Shown here one piece after another: positions 34,471 to 45,764 of a DNA stretch of 64,000 bases (position 1 is its first letter; every line of letters starts with the position of its first letter). A program made the translations under genes and the position numbers. The stretch is from contig JAQFVV010000001.1 in the NCBI GenBank assembly GCA_028023455.1, forward strand, positions 26,838,426 to 26,902,425. Direction: 5' to 3'. The stretch comes from Epiperipatus broadwayi. Lineage: Eukaryota > Onychophora > Udeonychophora > Euonychophora > Peripatidae. The notes under the pieces are model-generated. The model made no database searches. It had not been told where the DNA came from and saw only the letters and a list, made by a program, of their open reading frames with translations.

Positions 34471-35610
34471 GTTTTTTTTTTTTTTTTAATGAGACTAGAA
34501 GATATTTCATTTCATTTTTCAGAGAGGTTATCATGGCTCCCTACCTTTACAATTGGTGTACACACTATGTAGTAAAAAAGCAAAATTGATTGAAGACAAA
34601 TATTCATTATTTATCATAAATAAAGAATTCAGAAGTCATTTGATTCACCACAGATTTACACTGAGAGGAATTACAATGAAAAATCTGGAAAAGATTTTTC
34701 CATATAATGATATATCAAAAATGGAAATTGGAATTGTTCAACCTGTGACTGTCTGCATTCATAGGCATTAAAGTTGAACACTGAAAAAGAATGATAAGAG
34801 TTGATTCTTTTGAATTATGATGGGAAAGACTTTTGAGATTTTTATGGACAGCAAAAAAAAACAAATGAATGGATGTATCACTTAAATAAGAGTTGAACTC
34901 TTTCTTTAAGCTCAAAGACCAAGTTGAAATGATCATATTTTGATTATATCATAAAACAATCTTAATTCATTAGGAAAGCATAATTCTTGGAAGGATGATT
35001 AGTAATGAAAAAATAATCTATTATTGAAATTGATGGACCCTGCCATCACAATAATGAATAGGTTTTTGAGCAGCATGAAAAACCAAGCAGATGAATCACT
35101 GTTAAGAAATCCTATTTAGATTTGACAGCATCTAATAATATTAAAAAGAATTACCAACATAATATGTTTAAAGGGTATTAGATTCACATTTGCAAAAAGT
35201 CAGGCTACAGTTTGCATTTCTGCTTACCATATTCATGGCTTGGATTCAAATCAGATTTAAATAAAACTGAAATAAATTCACTTTCTAATTGTAGTTTTTT
35301 TTTTTTTCCATGTAACTCTCTTAACCCTTCAATTAGCTAACCAATTAGTCATCAGCAAATTTAGTAGCTGTTATATATAAATAATTAAAAATGCACAGTG
35401 TATCTATAAACTTAGAACTTTTGACAAAAATTAATTAATTCTTTTAAATAATCAAGTATAAATATTTAATATGTAAATTCTCAGTAGTTAATAATATATT
35501 AATTTTATTATTTTAAAACTTTTTAAATTAAATAAAATATAATATTTAAAATAACTTTTTACCATTTTAGTATGTATTGAATTAATTATTATTTTATTTT
35601 TATTATATAG

Positions 35611-36016
35611 GCCTTGGGATATGGGCAAATTCTTATTTATGCAGACTTACTTAACAAAATCTACTCTGCCTAATTTTGCTAAAAAATGGATTAATTTACG
35701 CAAAACTTATTGTAATTTTTACAATTTTAAACGAACATGTCTTTCTCATATGCTTGAATGCCTAGGTATGAAATTTGAAGGAAGACCTCATTGTGGATTA
35801 GATGATGCTCGTAATATATCGCGTATTGTCTTACAGATGCTTGAAGATGGTTGTGAAATAAGGATAAATGAAAAATTGAGAAGCTTGAAACCACCAGTAA
35901 ATGACAGTGATTGTTTAGTTGTACCTGTTTCTCGAAAAGAATTCCTTAAAGACATTGGATTTTCTGATGTTAAAGAATTTGAAGATGAGTTTGGTGATGA
36001 TCAAAGTGACTCCTAA
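35611..36016 (+). CDS. ERI1: ERI1-like exoribonuclease, last exon
   Basis: After the acceptor TTATATAG the first base completes a Gly codon; the exon then encodes 134 residues to TAA at 36014. PWDMGKFLFMQTYL follows the third catalytic Asp. FAKKWINLRKTYCNFYNFKR is the family-specific substrate-side segment. GRPHCGLDDARNISRI gives the catalytic His and the last Asp of the DEDDh set. DGCEIRINEKL is the conserved end of the nuclease domain. A C-terminal tail of about 55 residues, acidic at its end (FEDEFGDDQSDS), is not part of the domain. All catalytic residues are intact, so the product should be active. Confidence 0.96.
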
Positions 36017-36022
36017 TGCTAA

Positions 36023-36034
36023 AATAAAAATAAA
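36023..36034 (+). promoter_or_regulatory. Two adjacent polyadenylation signals of the ERI1 gene
   Basis: AATAAA occurs twice in direct succession, starting 6 and 12 bases after the stop codon. With a T/A-rich stretch downstream, this suggests a very short 3' UTR. Other AATAAA hexamers nearby are expected by chance in such AT-rich DNA, so use of these is an inference. Confidence 0.45.
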
Positions 36035-37044
36035 TGTTTTTTCAAAAAAAAAAATACAATGTATAAATATTTTCTTTTGTATTTTTGAAATGTAATAAGC
36101 TTTTCTGTCAAAAAGTGTTTTTATCATTTACATTGGGGGGTGAAAGGAAGGGAATTTCAAATTCTTTTCCAGAATATAAGGTAATGCAAATATTGAATAT
36201 TAAAAATCATTGTTTAAAAAGTCATGTATATTGTTCATTATTAAAATAAACAAAAAAGTTAGTGAAAATAAATATTCATTTCAATTTGATAAAAAGAATT
36301 TAAAACATCATAATGATTTCAAATATTTTGGAAATTATTTAGGCATGCTAAGAATTTTTCTTGTCATAATATTTTTATAATTGATTTGTGTATTTATTTT
36401 TTAATCTTACTTATTTGATTACATTTTTTTTTTTAAAAATAAAAAATCAATTTTATTCATATATATTTGTGATATAGATAAATAAAGATATATTCTATCA
36501 ATTTTTTTTTGATTGATTGATTTTGTTCTAGTATATATTTTATTTTTTATCATATTACCTAATTATTTAATAATTGCAGAAAATTATATCAAAATTGAGT
36601 CAAATTTTAAGACAAGCTATTTTTTTATTTTATAAAACCTGTAAAGCTTTAGAGATTAAATTTAAAAAAAATATCAATTTTTGCAGAGCTAAAGATACAT
36701 CAAAATATAAAAATAGTGTTGTGAGTGAATAATTTTGACTTCATCCAGTTTACTGCATACAAAACTGGAGATATAGCTAATATCCTGCTAATAAAAAAAA
36801 CAATTATTGTAAGAGGATCTATTGTAAAGCTTTTTTATATAAATGAAAGCTAAGTTATATATAGTTATAAAAGTAAACAATTTATAATTAAAAATACTTG
36901 AAAACCAGGCACTCTTCACAAACTTTACAATTTATAATTAAGTAAATTTTCTGTGTGAGAACTGCTTTGATTAAGAATCAATTTTTTGGAAAGTTTACAT
37001 GGAATATTTAAACTAAATGATTATTAAACTTTATAGAAAATTAA
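36035..37044. other. Intergenic AT-rich DNA, nothing recognised
   Basis: This is the stretch downstream of ERI1. There are short runs such as TTGATTGATTGATTTTG near 36510. I see no frame, RNA gene or mobile-element end. Confidence 0.5.
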
Positions 37045-37530
37045 TTCTTTTATTAATAGCCCCTTGAGTCTGAAGCACTCCTGAGAGCCCCTGTTCAAAA
37101 ATTTAGAGTTTCAACTGAGTTTGCGCGGAATCTATAAATCGTACACTTACAGGAACATTTGATCCATCATTTTATTAAGTTTTAAATGAGTTTTTTTTTT
37201 TCTACGATGAAATTTGGATTTTTTTTTATGATTTTTTTTCTAAAATACAATTTTTAATTTTTTTTTTTTTAATGGGAAATCTTTTTTACGGTTGAATTGC
37301 ATTCTCACTGCTTGATATGGTTATGAAAGTGGCAATGTATATTTGTAAGCCCTTTTGCTAGAAGTTCATTTTCAAGCTATTTGGAAGCTATACTGTCAAA
37401 AAAAAAAAGGATTGGAATAATTTTTTATCTGCAAGGATAATCGTGGGTATCACATCTAATTAGGAAAATCAAATTTGAAATGGACGCTAACTAGTCAGGA
37501 GTCAGTGAGTATTCAATTATTTTTATTTTA
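37045..37530 (-). repeat. Dispersed repeat (copy 2), inverted relative to 15.3 kb
   Basis: Read on the minus strand, it has ATTATCCTTGCAGATAAAA, AATTAAAAATTG, AGAAAAAAAATCATAAAAAA, GGATCAAATG, CCTGTAAGTGTA and AAACTCAGTT in that order. This matches 15430-15990 on the plus strand. It lacks the internal duplication seen there. The ends are not sharply defined. Confidence 0.55.
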
Positions 37531-37564
37531 TTTATTATTTTTTTTTATATAATTAAATACACCT

Positions 37565-37790
37565 TTACCCCGCTTAGCGATTGTCTACTTAGCGATATTT
37601 CACAATAGCGATCATCATCAATTTGTACCCACTACTTCGATGTACAATCGATTATTCGCTCTAACGATTGGGGAAAATTTAAAAAAAAAAATTTTTGGCA
37701 GCCATCTTGAATTTTACTTCACTGATGACATCAGAGATAGCTATATTAAATTCATTTTACCCAAAAGCAAAAGTATATTATTGTAATATG
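37565..37790. mobile_element. DNA-transposon fragment, possibly Tigger/pogo-like
   Basis: CTTTACCCCGCTTAGCGATT, then CTACTTAGCGATATTTC, GCTCTAACGATTGGGG and GGCAGCCATCTTGAATTTTA, is unlike the local AT-rich background. It resembles terminal sequence of Tigger-type elements in style (repeated AGCGAT). The matching right end is not found in the window, so the element is truncated or was broken by later insertions. Confidence 0.35.
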
Positions 37791-38045
37791 TAAACAGGTA
37801 ATGACTTTGCTGTAATTGTATACACATACAATATTTTATTCATAAAACACTTAAAATATCTATAATTACTGAATCTATAATACTGTATATATCATATATG
37901 ATAAATGACACGCAAATGTTCATCCACTTTTTCTTTTAAAATACGTATATATGTTCTACAATAATATCAACAAATTAAAAATCCTTCTCATTTTTCTTTT
38001 CAAAAACTTTATTTTCTTATCTCAATACTGAACATATACAGTATA

Positions 38046-39221
38046 TATATTTATATAATAGAAAACTTCAACGTTGATTTGTAAATCATATACATTCACA
38101 AACACGCACATCAATAGTTCATTTTATGCCTGATTATAGAGTTCAAATTACTTGTCTCTGGAGGCTTTACGAATTAATGCAATGCAATGGCTATTATAGA
38201 AATACGAATATGAAATATTATTACCTAGGATTTTGAATGTAGATGTAGAACTTCGTTTCATTTGGTTACTGCTTTAAATTAAGTGAGAATACTTCCAGCC
38301 GGCTGGGACGTTTCCTTGATGAGTTTCCTTACTATTGGAGACAATTAGATATTGACGGAGATTTCCAAGTTGTTAAGCTGACATTATTTCATGGGCAGAT
38401 CTTGCTGTTTTCCTCGAACATCAGGTTGTGGAGAGGCGTGTATTTCCCAAAACTGCTCAGCACCGCATTTTGTTTCTGGATAAAATTAACTCAACTGATT
38501 GTCTTCTCTTGACTTAACTGACTCAATTAATTTCTGAACTCAACTGATTATCCGATAAAATTTTACTATTTATATCTGCGAAGTGTATTTCTTTTCGATA
38601 TCCTCTGGCGGTCGAAATTTTATTGATAATCCTTTGACAACGTGTTTTGGGAGATTGTTTAATTAGTAATACCCATGCAGAAGTGTTGTTTTATATTAAT
38701 AATTAATTAATAGCCATTGCCGTGTTTTTTAATGATAATCTTCTTTAACTTTCATTTATTTATAATAACATTTATTACGTATACATTTATTCTATTATTG
38801 ACAATCGCACATATATACGCACATATATTACTAGTTTTAAGATTACTTTTTCTTTAATTCGAATGAAAAGAGATTTGTATTTTTTAAACTTTAAATTATT
38901 TATATTTTACGAATACTAATAAGAAAACTCTTTACTTCCTTTTTATAAAACCTTTAGTTTAACTTTTCTAACGAAACACCCCTCTCCCCTTCTGATTAAT
39001 TAATTGTAGCTTTTTATTTCAAAAACTAACGATGGAAAACTATTTGATTCATATCTTTTTCGAAAACAAACTGTAATAAACTCAAACTTTTAATTTTATT
39101 TTTGGCAGCAAACTGATTTTGTTTACTTAAAGAAACCTTTTAGATTTTTATAACTTATTTATTATTTAATAATTTTTTAGGCAAAATCATCATGTGCCAA
39201 TTTCAATATTGGTACATTACA
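38046..39221 (-). repeat. LTR, downstream copy (left on the plus strand)
   Basis: It matches the right copy for more than a kilobase (TGTCTCTGGAGGCTTTAC, ACTTCCAGCCGGCTG, CAACTGATTATCCGATAAAA, TTAGGCAAAATCA), with point differences and small indels, such as an extra GATGAGTTTCCTT at about 38318. The divergence shows the insertion is not recent. Its inner end is TGTAATGTACC on the minus strand, next to the purine tract. The outer end is diverged from the other copy before about 38083. Confidence 0.85.
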
Positions 39222-39236
39222 CCGCCCTTCCTTTGA
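39222..39236 (-). promoter_or_regulatory. Polypurine tract of the LTR element
   Basis: On the minus strand CTCAAAGGAAGGGCGG ends exactly at the TG of the LTR. This is where plus-strand DNA synthesis is primed in LTR elements, and it fixes the element's orientation. Confidence 0.7.
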
Positions 39237-39474
39237 GAGATAAAATACGTTTATTTTTTAACCATTTTATCTCTGACAACTTTAATTCTTAATTTATTAT
39301 TTTCTAAGTTTGCTTTTTGATATCTTTTACTTTCCATACTAAGGGCAATCTCCAGTGATACTTTTTTCTTTCTATGCTGGCAACATTGTTTACAATGTTC
39401 TGAGTCTTGGATAGTGACCACGAGGACAAACTAATTTTGTGGCACAGGGATCTTTTATAAACAAAGCTTCAGCT

Positions 39475-39668
39475 ATCGATTCTCTTGATCGGACTTTGAC
39501 TAATAAGAGGTCGCTGCGAATGGCAGGAATTTTCATCTGTCCATTTCCGACTTACGCTTTGAAAAACAATTGCTGATTCTCCTGATTGGACTTTGACTAA
39601 GAAGCGGTCGCTGCGAATGGCAGGAATTTTCAACTGTCCATTTCCGACTTACGCTTTGGAAAATGAGG
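39475..39668. repeat. Two 97-bp tandem repeats inside the LTR element
   Basis: GATTCTC, GGACTTTGACTAA, GGTCGCTGCGAATGGCAGGA, CATTTCCGACTTACGCTTT occurs at 39478 and again at 39575. The units are about 90 percent alike and less AT-rich than their surroundings. They lie near the 3' end of the element's interior, where LTR elements often keep tandem repeats. Confidence 0.85.
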
Positions 39669-41130
39669 TACGAGATATGGGGATTCTCCCCTGGAAAGAT
39701 ATTTACAACTTACTCTGGTTGTCGCCAATGTGCATTTTAAAAGAGGAATGATCCCGGCCAATCTGTTACGGGTACTAAATTTTATCCAGATGACAGCTTT
39801 AACCTTAACTAAAACATTTCTATACTACCCTCATTCCCTTTAGATTCAAACCCTTATACACTTCTAATACAACTTAGATTGACTTTCATTTATATTATTT
39901 TAACCTTTCAATATTATTTTTAAATACACATGAACGTTACTTTAACATATTTACTTTTATTACACAAATTTGACTATTATTTTTAAACCATTACGGACAT
40001 TATCTTACATATTTATTTAATCTTACAATACTATTCTAATCTATTGCGGACATCAATTTACATATTTATATTACGATATTATTTTTAAACCATTTATTTA
40101 GCTTCTTTATTTAACGTGTGTATATTTAGAAAACTTTTATTTTACTGCTCTTTATTATTATACAAAGATTTTATTGGACTTGGTTACTTTAAACCATTTA
40201 TTTACTTCCTTTTATTAACTTATGTATATTCAAAACTATTTTATTTTAATGTGCGTGTACTAAAAAAAAAAACTTTTACTTTATTGCGATTCATTATTAT
40301 ACAAATCTCTATTTGACTAACTTAATTTTATTCTAGAAATTCCATTATCTTTTCATTTATTTAAACCTACAACTTTACTTTTACATCATTAATTTGACCC
40401 ATTTATTTAACTTGATTTTATTGATTTTTTATTTATTTGAACTGTTTATTTATGAGCATTTCCTTAATTAAGTATGTGCGTGGGGAAAAGAAAAATCTTT
40501 TACTTTAGGAAGCCTCTGTTATTATTTGACAAAACAATCCATCATTTTAAATAGAGAAATTCTAATTCAGGCTTTTCACCTATGTCAAAATAATTATATT
40601 AAATTCATAGTCCATTTCCGGTCATTATTTCTGTTTACTTTAATATTCCGACCCTTAACTAACTTTTAAATTTTGTCAGGCGGTTCTTTCTTTCTACATA
40701 CTAACTCTATAATACAAACTAACTTTCCTCTCTTATCTATCCCGCTTTTATAATTTATTACTTTATCTCTCCGTTCTATTTTCAACTTTGTAAGTCAGAA
40801 AATCTTGATACCTAGCACAACTCCGTATTACTTCAATATTAGAATATTTTTTCTACGCTTTCTTTTTGTTTTAAGTCTCCGTCTAAAACGAATATGAACG
40901 TTTACTTTAACCTTTTTATTTTCTATCTTAATTAATTTTATTTCCAAGCTACTATGCTTAACGCTATCTTCTGCCTTTTGATCTACATACATTTCTATTT
41001 TATCTGTTTCAATGCTATCTGATTCTAATTCAATTTCTATCTCTTATCACCTCAACTTCCTTATTTTCTTTGACAAAATCTACTTGTACGATCTCTTGAT
41101 TTTCCTCTACCTTTCCTGTTATCTCACATC

Positions 41131-41385
41131 TTATGTCTCTTCTGTTCTGAGTTCCTTAATTTCTCCTTTAACCTGTCTAATTTCTTCCTTCAATTCTGCT
41201 TTGAGTTCTAACTGGCTTTGTTTGAATTCTTGCTGACTTCGCTCAAATTTCTGACACAATTCTTCTTTAAACTCTTGCATCATATTCATCATCATTCGCG
41301 TCTCAGATACTTCTTTCTCTTTTTCCACTAACTGGGGATTTCTAAAATATATTGGGCTTTCTTCCAGCTCCATTTCTTTATTCAT
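41131..41385 (-). CDS. Short coiled-coil frame, gag-like, in the LTR element
   Basis: The frame has 84 residues, is highly charged and starts at an ATG. From about residue 20 to the end it is Glu/Lys/Gln-rich with heptad spacing (FERSQQEFKQSQLELKAELK, then EEIRQVKGEIKELR), as in a long coiled coil. It is the first frame after the upstream LTR and its leader, the place of gag. Further charged frames continue downstream on the same strand after a stop. No CCHC zinc knuckle or capsid domain is seen. It may be a truncated gag; this is inference from position and coiled coil. Confidence 0.5.
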   Translation of the reverse strand: MNKEMELEESPIYFRNPQLVEKEKEVSETRMMMNMMQEFKEELCQKFERSQQEFKQSQLELKAELKEEIRQVKGEIKELRTEET

Positions 41386-42275
41386 AGTTATGCTATTACT
41401 TTGTATTTTTTTTTTAAATTATCTTTTGCATTTACAAATCAAATATTATTGTTTATTTATTTTTCTTACTAAGACGGTAACACACTGAATACCCCTTTTT
41501 GTCCATTTCCTCTACCCGATCCTAACGCTTCAGCTCCGCCCATAATACCCAATTGTCTCTGATTTAACATAATGACTTATTCTAAATAACGTAAATAGCA
41601 TAAATCTCTTTTCATTAAAAAAAAAGTTTTCGGTCAATTCTTTTTTTTTAAATTAAACAACTTTAACATACGTAATTTAGCTTTTGTATAAAAAATTTTT
41701 TAAACAAGAAACAAAGTATTTAATTACTATTGTTTCTTAGGTCCAGCCCCAAGTTGGGTATAGCCATTTATACCGGGTTCGAATATGTGTCTTTCGAAAC
41801 ACCGGCCTCTTAGGCAGAGAAGAACATACTTGGAGAGTATGTATGCCCAAATGATAGCTATAAAATATATATAACTAGCGTTACATTTCCAGGACATAGA
41901 TTCTTCTTGGCTGTTGAGTTCAACACCACATTCAAAGCACTTTTATTTGTGTATAAACACAGGCGCCAACTATCTATTCAAGAATGAATAAATAACGCAC
42001 TTTGAGCAATGGCCACTAACTCAATGCCTAAATATCCGCGACTAGCTCAGCTATTTAATCACTAACAGATTATACATAATTAGTGGTGAAAGAATTGATA
42101 AAAAGATTTATAAAAGAATTGACCGACAAATAAAGTTTAATTTTAAAGACAATTTATTAACTAACATTAATTTACTAAATTTAAACATCTTTATAATTTT
42201 TTAACTAATATAACACGTACATTTTAAATTAATACACCAAATATATATCTTATGAAAAGGCATAAATAATGTTTG

Positions 42276-43397
42276 ATGTTTATAAAATCATATACCTTCA
42301 CAAACACGCATATCAATTGTTCATTTTATGCATGATTATAGAGTTCAAATTACTTGTCTCTGGAGGCTTTACAAATTAATGCAATGCAATGGCTATTATA
42401 GAAATACGAATATGAAATATTACTTAGGATTTTGAATGTAGACGTAGAACTTCATTTCATTTGGTTACTGCTTTAAATTAAGTGAGAATACTTCCAGCCG
42501 GCTGTGACGTTTCCTTACTATTGGAGACAATTAGATATTGACGGAGATTTCCAAGTTGTTAAGCTGACATTATTTCACGGGCAGATCTTGCTGTTTTCAT
42601 CGGACATCAGGCTATGGAGAGGCATGTATTTCCCAAAACTGCTCAGCACCGCATTTTGTTTCTGGATACAATTAACTCAACTGATTGTCTTCTCTTGACT
42701 TATCTGACTCAATTAATTTCTGAACTCAACTGATTATCCGATAAAATTTTACTATTTATACCTGCTAAGTGTTTTTCTTTTCGATATCCACCAGCAATAT
42801 CTGTTGTTGAAATTTCATTGATAATTCTTTGTCAATGTGTTTTGGGAGATTGTTTAATTAGTAATAGCCATGCAGAAGTGTTGTTTTATATTAATAATTA
42901 ATTAATAGCCATTGCTGTGTTTTTTAATGATAATCTTCTTTAACTTTCATTTATTTATAATAACATTTATTACGCATACATTTATTCTATTATTGACAAT
43001 CGCACATATATTACTAGTTTTAAGATTACTTTTTTTTTAATTCAAATGAAAAGAGATTTGTATTTTTTAAACTTTAAATTATTTATATTTTACGAATACT
43101 AATAAGAAAACTCTTTACTTCCTTTTTATAAAACCTTTAGTTTAACTTTTCTAACGAAACACCCCTCTCCTCTTCTGATTAATTAATTGTAGCTTTTTAT
43201 TTCAAAAACTAACGATGGAAAACTATTTGATTCATATCTTTTTCGAAAACAAACTGTAATAAACTTTTAATTTTACTTTTGACAGCAAACTGATTTTGTT
43301 TACTTAAAGAAACCTTTTAGATTTTTATAACTTATTTATTATTTAATAATTTTTTAGGCAAAATCATGTGCCAATTTCAATATTGGTACAATATACA
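42276..43397 (-). repeat. LTR, upstream copy (right on the plus strand)
   Basis: Partner of 38046-39221; the match runs from AAATCATATAC, TTCACAAACACGC to TTCAATATTGGTACA. The outer end is ..TACAATATACA on the plus strand, that is TG on the minus strand. It is followed by GTATATATATATATATA, a TA microsatellite that belongs to the palindrome into which the element seems inserted. Confidence 0.85.
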
Positions 43398-43490
43398 GTA
43401 TATATATATATATATATGTTCAGTATTGAGATAAGAAAATAAAGTTTTTGAAAAGGAGAAGGATTTTTAATATGTTGATAATACTGTATA
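43398..43490. repeat. Right arm of an inverted repeat flanking the LTR element
   Basis: TGTTCAGTATTGAGATAAGA and AATAAAGTTTTTGAAAAG, GAAGGATTTTTAAT are the reverse complement of 37970-38035 on the other side of the LTR element. The arms are about 80 bp. This suggests the LTR element entered the middle of a palindromic element, at its TA-rich loop. Confidence 0.7.
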
Positions 43491-43729
43491 CAAATACTCC
43501 AATATATAAATACAGTACAAGACAAATAAAATACCATCATCACAAACTTTCAGGAAAATACTAAATATTAATATTAAACTGTGTGTGTGTGTTTCTTAAA
43601 TACGATATATTATTTTTAGAAGACCTGGATAATTATGTAAAAATAGTTATTGATTTTGTAACTTCGTTAATAAACATATTGTTTACACTCAAGATGTTTC
43701 AAATCAAAAGAAAAACAGGTTGCATTTAA

Positions 43730-44130
43730 TTAATTACCTTTTATTTTACATTCCTTATCTACACCATTAATTCTATTTAAAACAGGCATATCTTTTTATG
43801 TAAAAATATTCTTTTATCATCTTTTCTTAGTAGTTTTTAACCTTTTCCAACATTTTTAATATTAAAATTTTTATGTCCAAATTCTTTATAATGTATATGC
43901 ACATTGGAATTTATATCATTTCAATTTGTTTAGTTTTTAATCTATTTTTTGTTATACCAATGGAATACATTATAAAGAATTTGGACTAAAAATTTTAATA
44001 TGAAAATGTTGGAAAAGGTTAAAAACTACTGAGAAAGGATGATAAAAGAATATTTTTACATAAAAAGATATGCCTGTTTTAAATAGAATTAATGATGTAG
44101 ATAAGGAATGTAAAATAAAGGCAATTAATA
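43730..44130. repeat. Fold-back repeat, arms about 167 bp
   Basis: The left arm (43730-43896) and the right arm (43965-44130) are near-perfect inverted copies. For example TTTATTTTACATTCCTTATC on the left answers GATAAGGAATGTAAAATAAA on the right, and AAAACAGGCATATC answers GATATGCCTGTTTT. The loop is about 68 bases. No frame is present. It lies next to another palindromic element at 44156-44810. Confidence 0.9.
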
Positions 44131-44155
44131 TGGAACTTTTAAATAGTATCTAATA

Positions 44156-44810
44156 GACAGGGTATGAGCACAGACTTTCACATGACCCACCACTCTCCAC
44201 ACTATCTCATAACACTGATACACCTCAACACACATGTCGAAAAGATAAATAATCACCAATATACGTATTTCATGCTAAACCAGCAATCATCAGTTGGTTC
44301 AGATTACCATCTCTACACATATATATGCTACAAGTGCTCAGATATATATTAAGATAGCAAATCCTCCTACTTTAATGGACAGGCTTCAATCTACTCCAAC
44401 TTTTCAACTGTCCATCCAATTGAAAATCATGATGGAATGCTCAAAGGCCACCCTGAGGCTGAGATTATTGTCACACCCATGTTGAACTAAGGTCAATCTG
44501 ACCCCTCATATACAGGACATAATCCATTAAATACATATACAAGGGATAGGAAGACATCTCTAATATGTAATAGCTTAAGCCTGTCCATTAAAATAGGAGG
44601 ATTTGCTATCTTAATATATATCTGAGCACTTGTAGCAAATAAATGTGTAGAGATGGTAATCTGGACCAACTGATGATTGCTGGTTTAGCATGAAATACAT
44701 ATATTGGTGATTATTTATCTTTTCGACATATGTGTGTTCAGGTGTATCAGTGTTATGAGATAGTGTGGAGAGTGGTGGGTCATGTGAAAGTCTGTGCTCA
44801 TACTCTCTGT
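44156..44810. mobile_element. Palindromic family A element
   Basis: The left arm (44156-44380) and right arm (44580-44810) are inverted copies. Both carry GGTATGAGCACAGACTTTCA-type ends, CACCACTCTCC and CAGTTGGTTCAGATTACC. TA flanks each end (44154-44155 and 44811-44812). The left arm plus part of the loop (to about 44510) equals a complete family A MITE like 1-379. The whole thus looks like two family A copies joined tail to tail. Confidence 0.85.
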
Positions 44811-45240
44811 TACATATATAGACACAGGTATATATAAGCTTGTGTATTTCAGCAAATAGTATTTAAGTAAATTGTCAAAAGATAGAAAAATTTACATTCG
44901 TTTTTAAATAGATTTAAAAATATAGATAGGGAATGTAGATAATTGATAAGGAAGTTAGATAAAATAGATTTAGGAAGAAATAAATTTGTAATTTGGGGGT
45001 GAGTTAAATGATATAAATAGTTCATTATTTGCTGGTGTTTTAGATGGTTTCTAATATTTTTAAAAATTTATACTTGATAAGTAAAAAGGAAGTTTTATAA
45101 TAAAGGAAATAGAGGGAGAAGTAAGTAAAAATATAATTATGTATAATTAATACTTTTATTATAATGGATTTGATATATTAATATAAGAAAGATTTTTGTA
45201 TTTAGAGTATTGTGTAAAGATATGTATTTTTTTGTTGTAG

Positions 45241-45290
45241 ATCCTTGAAAATGACTAATAGTGATATAAAAAACAGTCGAAACATTGGAA
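45241..45290 (+). ncRNA. Hammerhead-like motif, Penelope-type relic
   Basis: CCTTGAAAATGACT (45243-45256) is followed 18 bases later by AGTCGAAACATTGG (45275-45288). GACT and AGTC can pair as stem II, and GAAAC-TTGG is the 3' half of the hammerhead core found in terminal repeats of Penelope-like elements. The 5' half, which should read CTGATGA, is degenerate (CTTGAAAA). So this is probably a dead ribozyme, or chance. No Penelope RT frame is adjacent. Confidence 0.3.
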
Positions 45291-45764
45291 AGTAGATAAT
45301 ATGTGAATTTATATTGTAACCTTGTGGTTGGGCTTGATGTTCGTCAAGCCTTGTTTATGCTGTCAAATGTGTAAAATTTTAATTGATAATAATTGAAATA
45401 TCAGTGTGTTATATCAGTAGTATGTTATCATAGTTGCCAAATTTCATTTTAAAATTAAATTTTATCAATAAATCTGAGAGTGATAAAGTCTCTGACTGTT
45501 CAAGATATGCTAAGCTCTCTGGCAGGATGTGTATGAGATTTTAATATGCACTCTATGAGATGGTCTAATTTTTAATATTAAAATAATTTATTAGTATCAT
45601 TATTAATTTAAAAGTATGGAAACATTTGATATTTTGTTATTAAATAATAATCAAAAAGATTTAAAATTATCACTTCTAAATTAATCTATAGTTGATCCTT
45701 AAACACATTTTTATTGTGATTTAAATAATTTTGAACAGGTTGATTAGTTGTTGCTAATGAATAT

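Larger units (their letters stand above)
27589..35610 (+). other. ERI1 intron, 8.0 kb
   Basis: The intron is bounded by GTAATC and TTATATAG. It contains the mariner relic (29914-30718), a family A element (32081-32755) and a decayed LINE (about 33470-34470). From 27600 to 29900 and from 30720 to 32080 I see only AT-rich DNA, with long T tracts near 27620-27760. Confidence 0.75.
38046..43397 (-). mobile_element. Non-autonomous LTR retrotransposon, minus orientation
   Basis: Two direct repeats of about 1.1 kb (38046-39221 and about 42276-43397) flank about 3.05 kb. On the minus strand a purine tract (AAAGGAAGGGCGG) directly precedes the TG that starts the downstream LTR. The interior shows only one small coiled-coil frame, a tandem repeat and AT-rich sequence; there is no protease, RT or integrase. 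GTATA follows the right LTR and also precedes the left one, which could be a 5-bp target duplication. TGGCGCC, a common primer-site start, occurs at about 41963-41969 on the minus strand, but too far from the LTR to be certain. Confidence 0.75.

Noticed and set aside
41730-41870. Cys/Gly-rich, less AT-rich stretch (CCGGGTTCGAATATG) as a tRNA or snRNA gene
   Set aside because: No fold typical of a tRNA; it lies in the leader of the LTR element.
42504-42698. 64-residue frame within the right LTR
   Set aside because: The matching LTR at 38.3 kb carries an indel and changes there, and LTRs are not expected to code.
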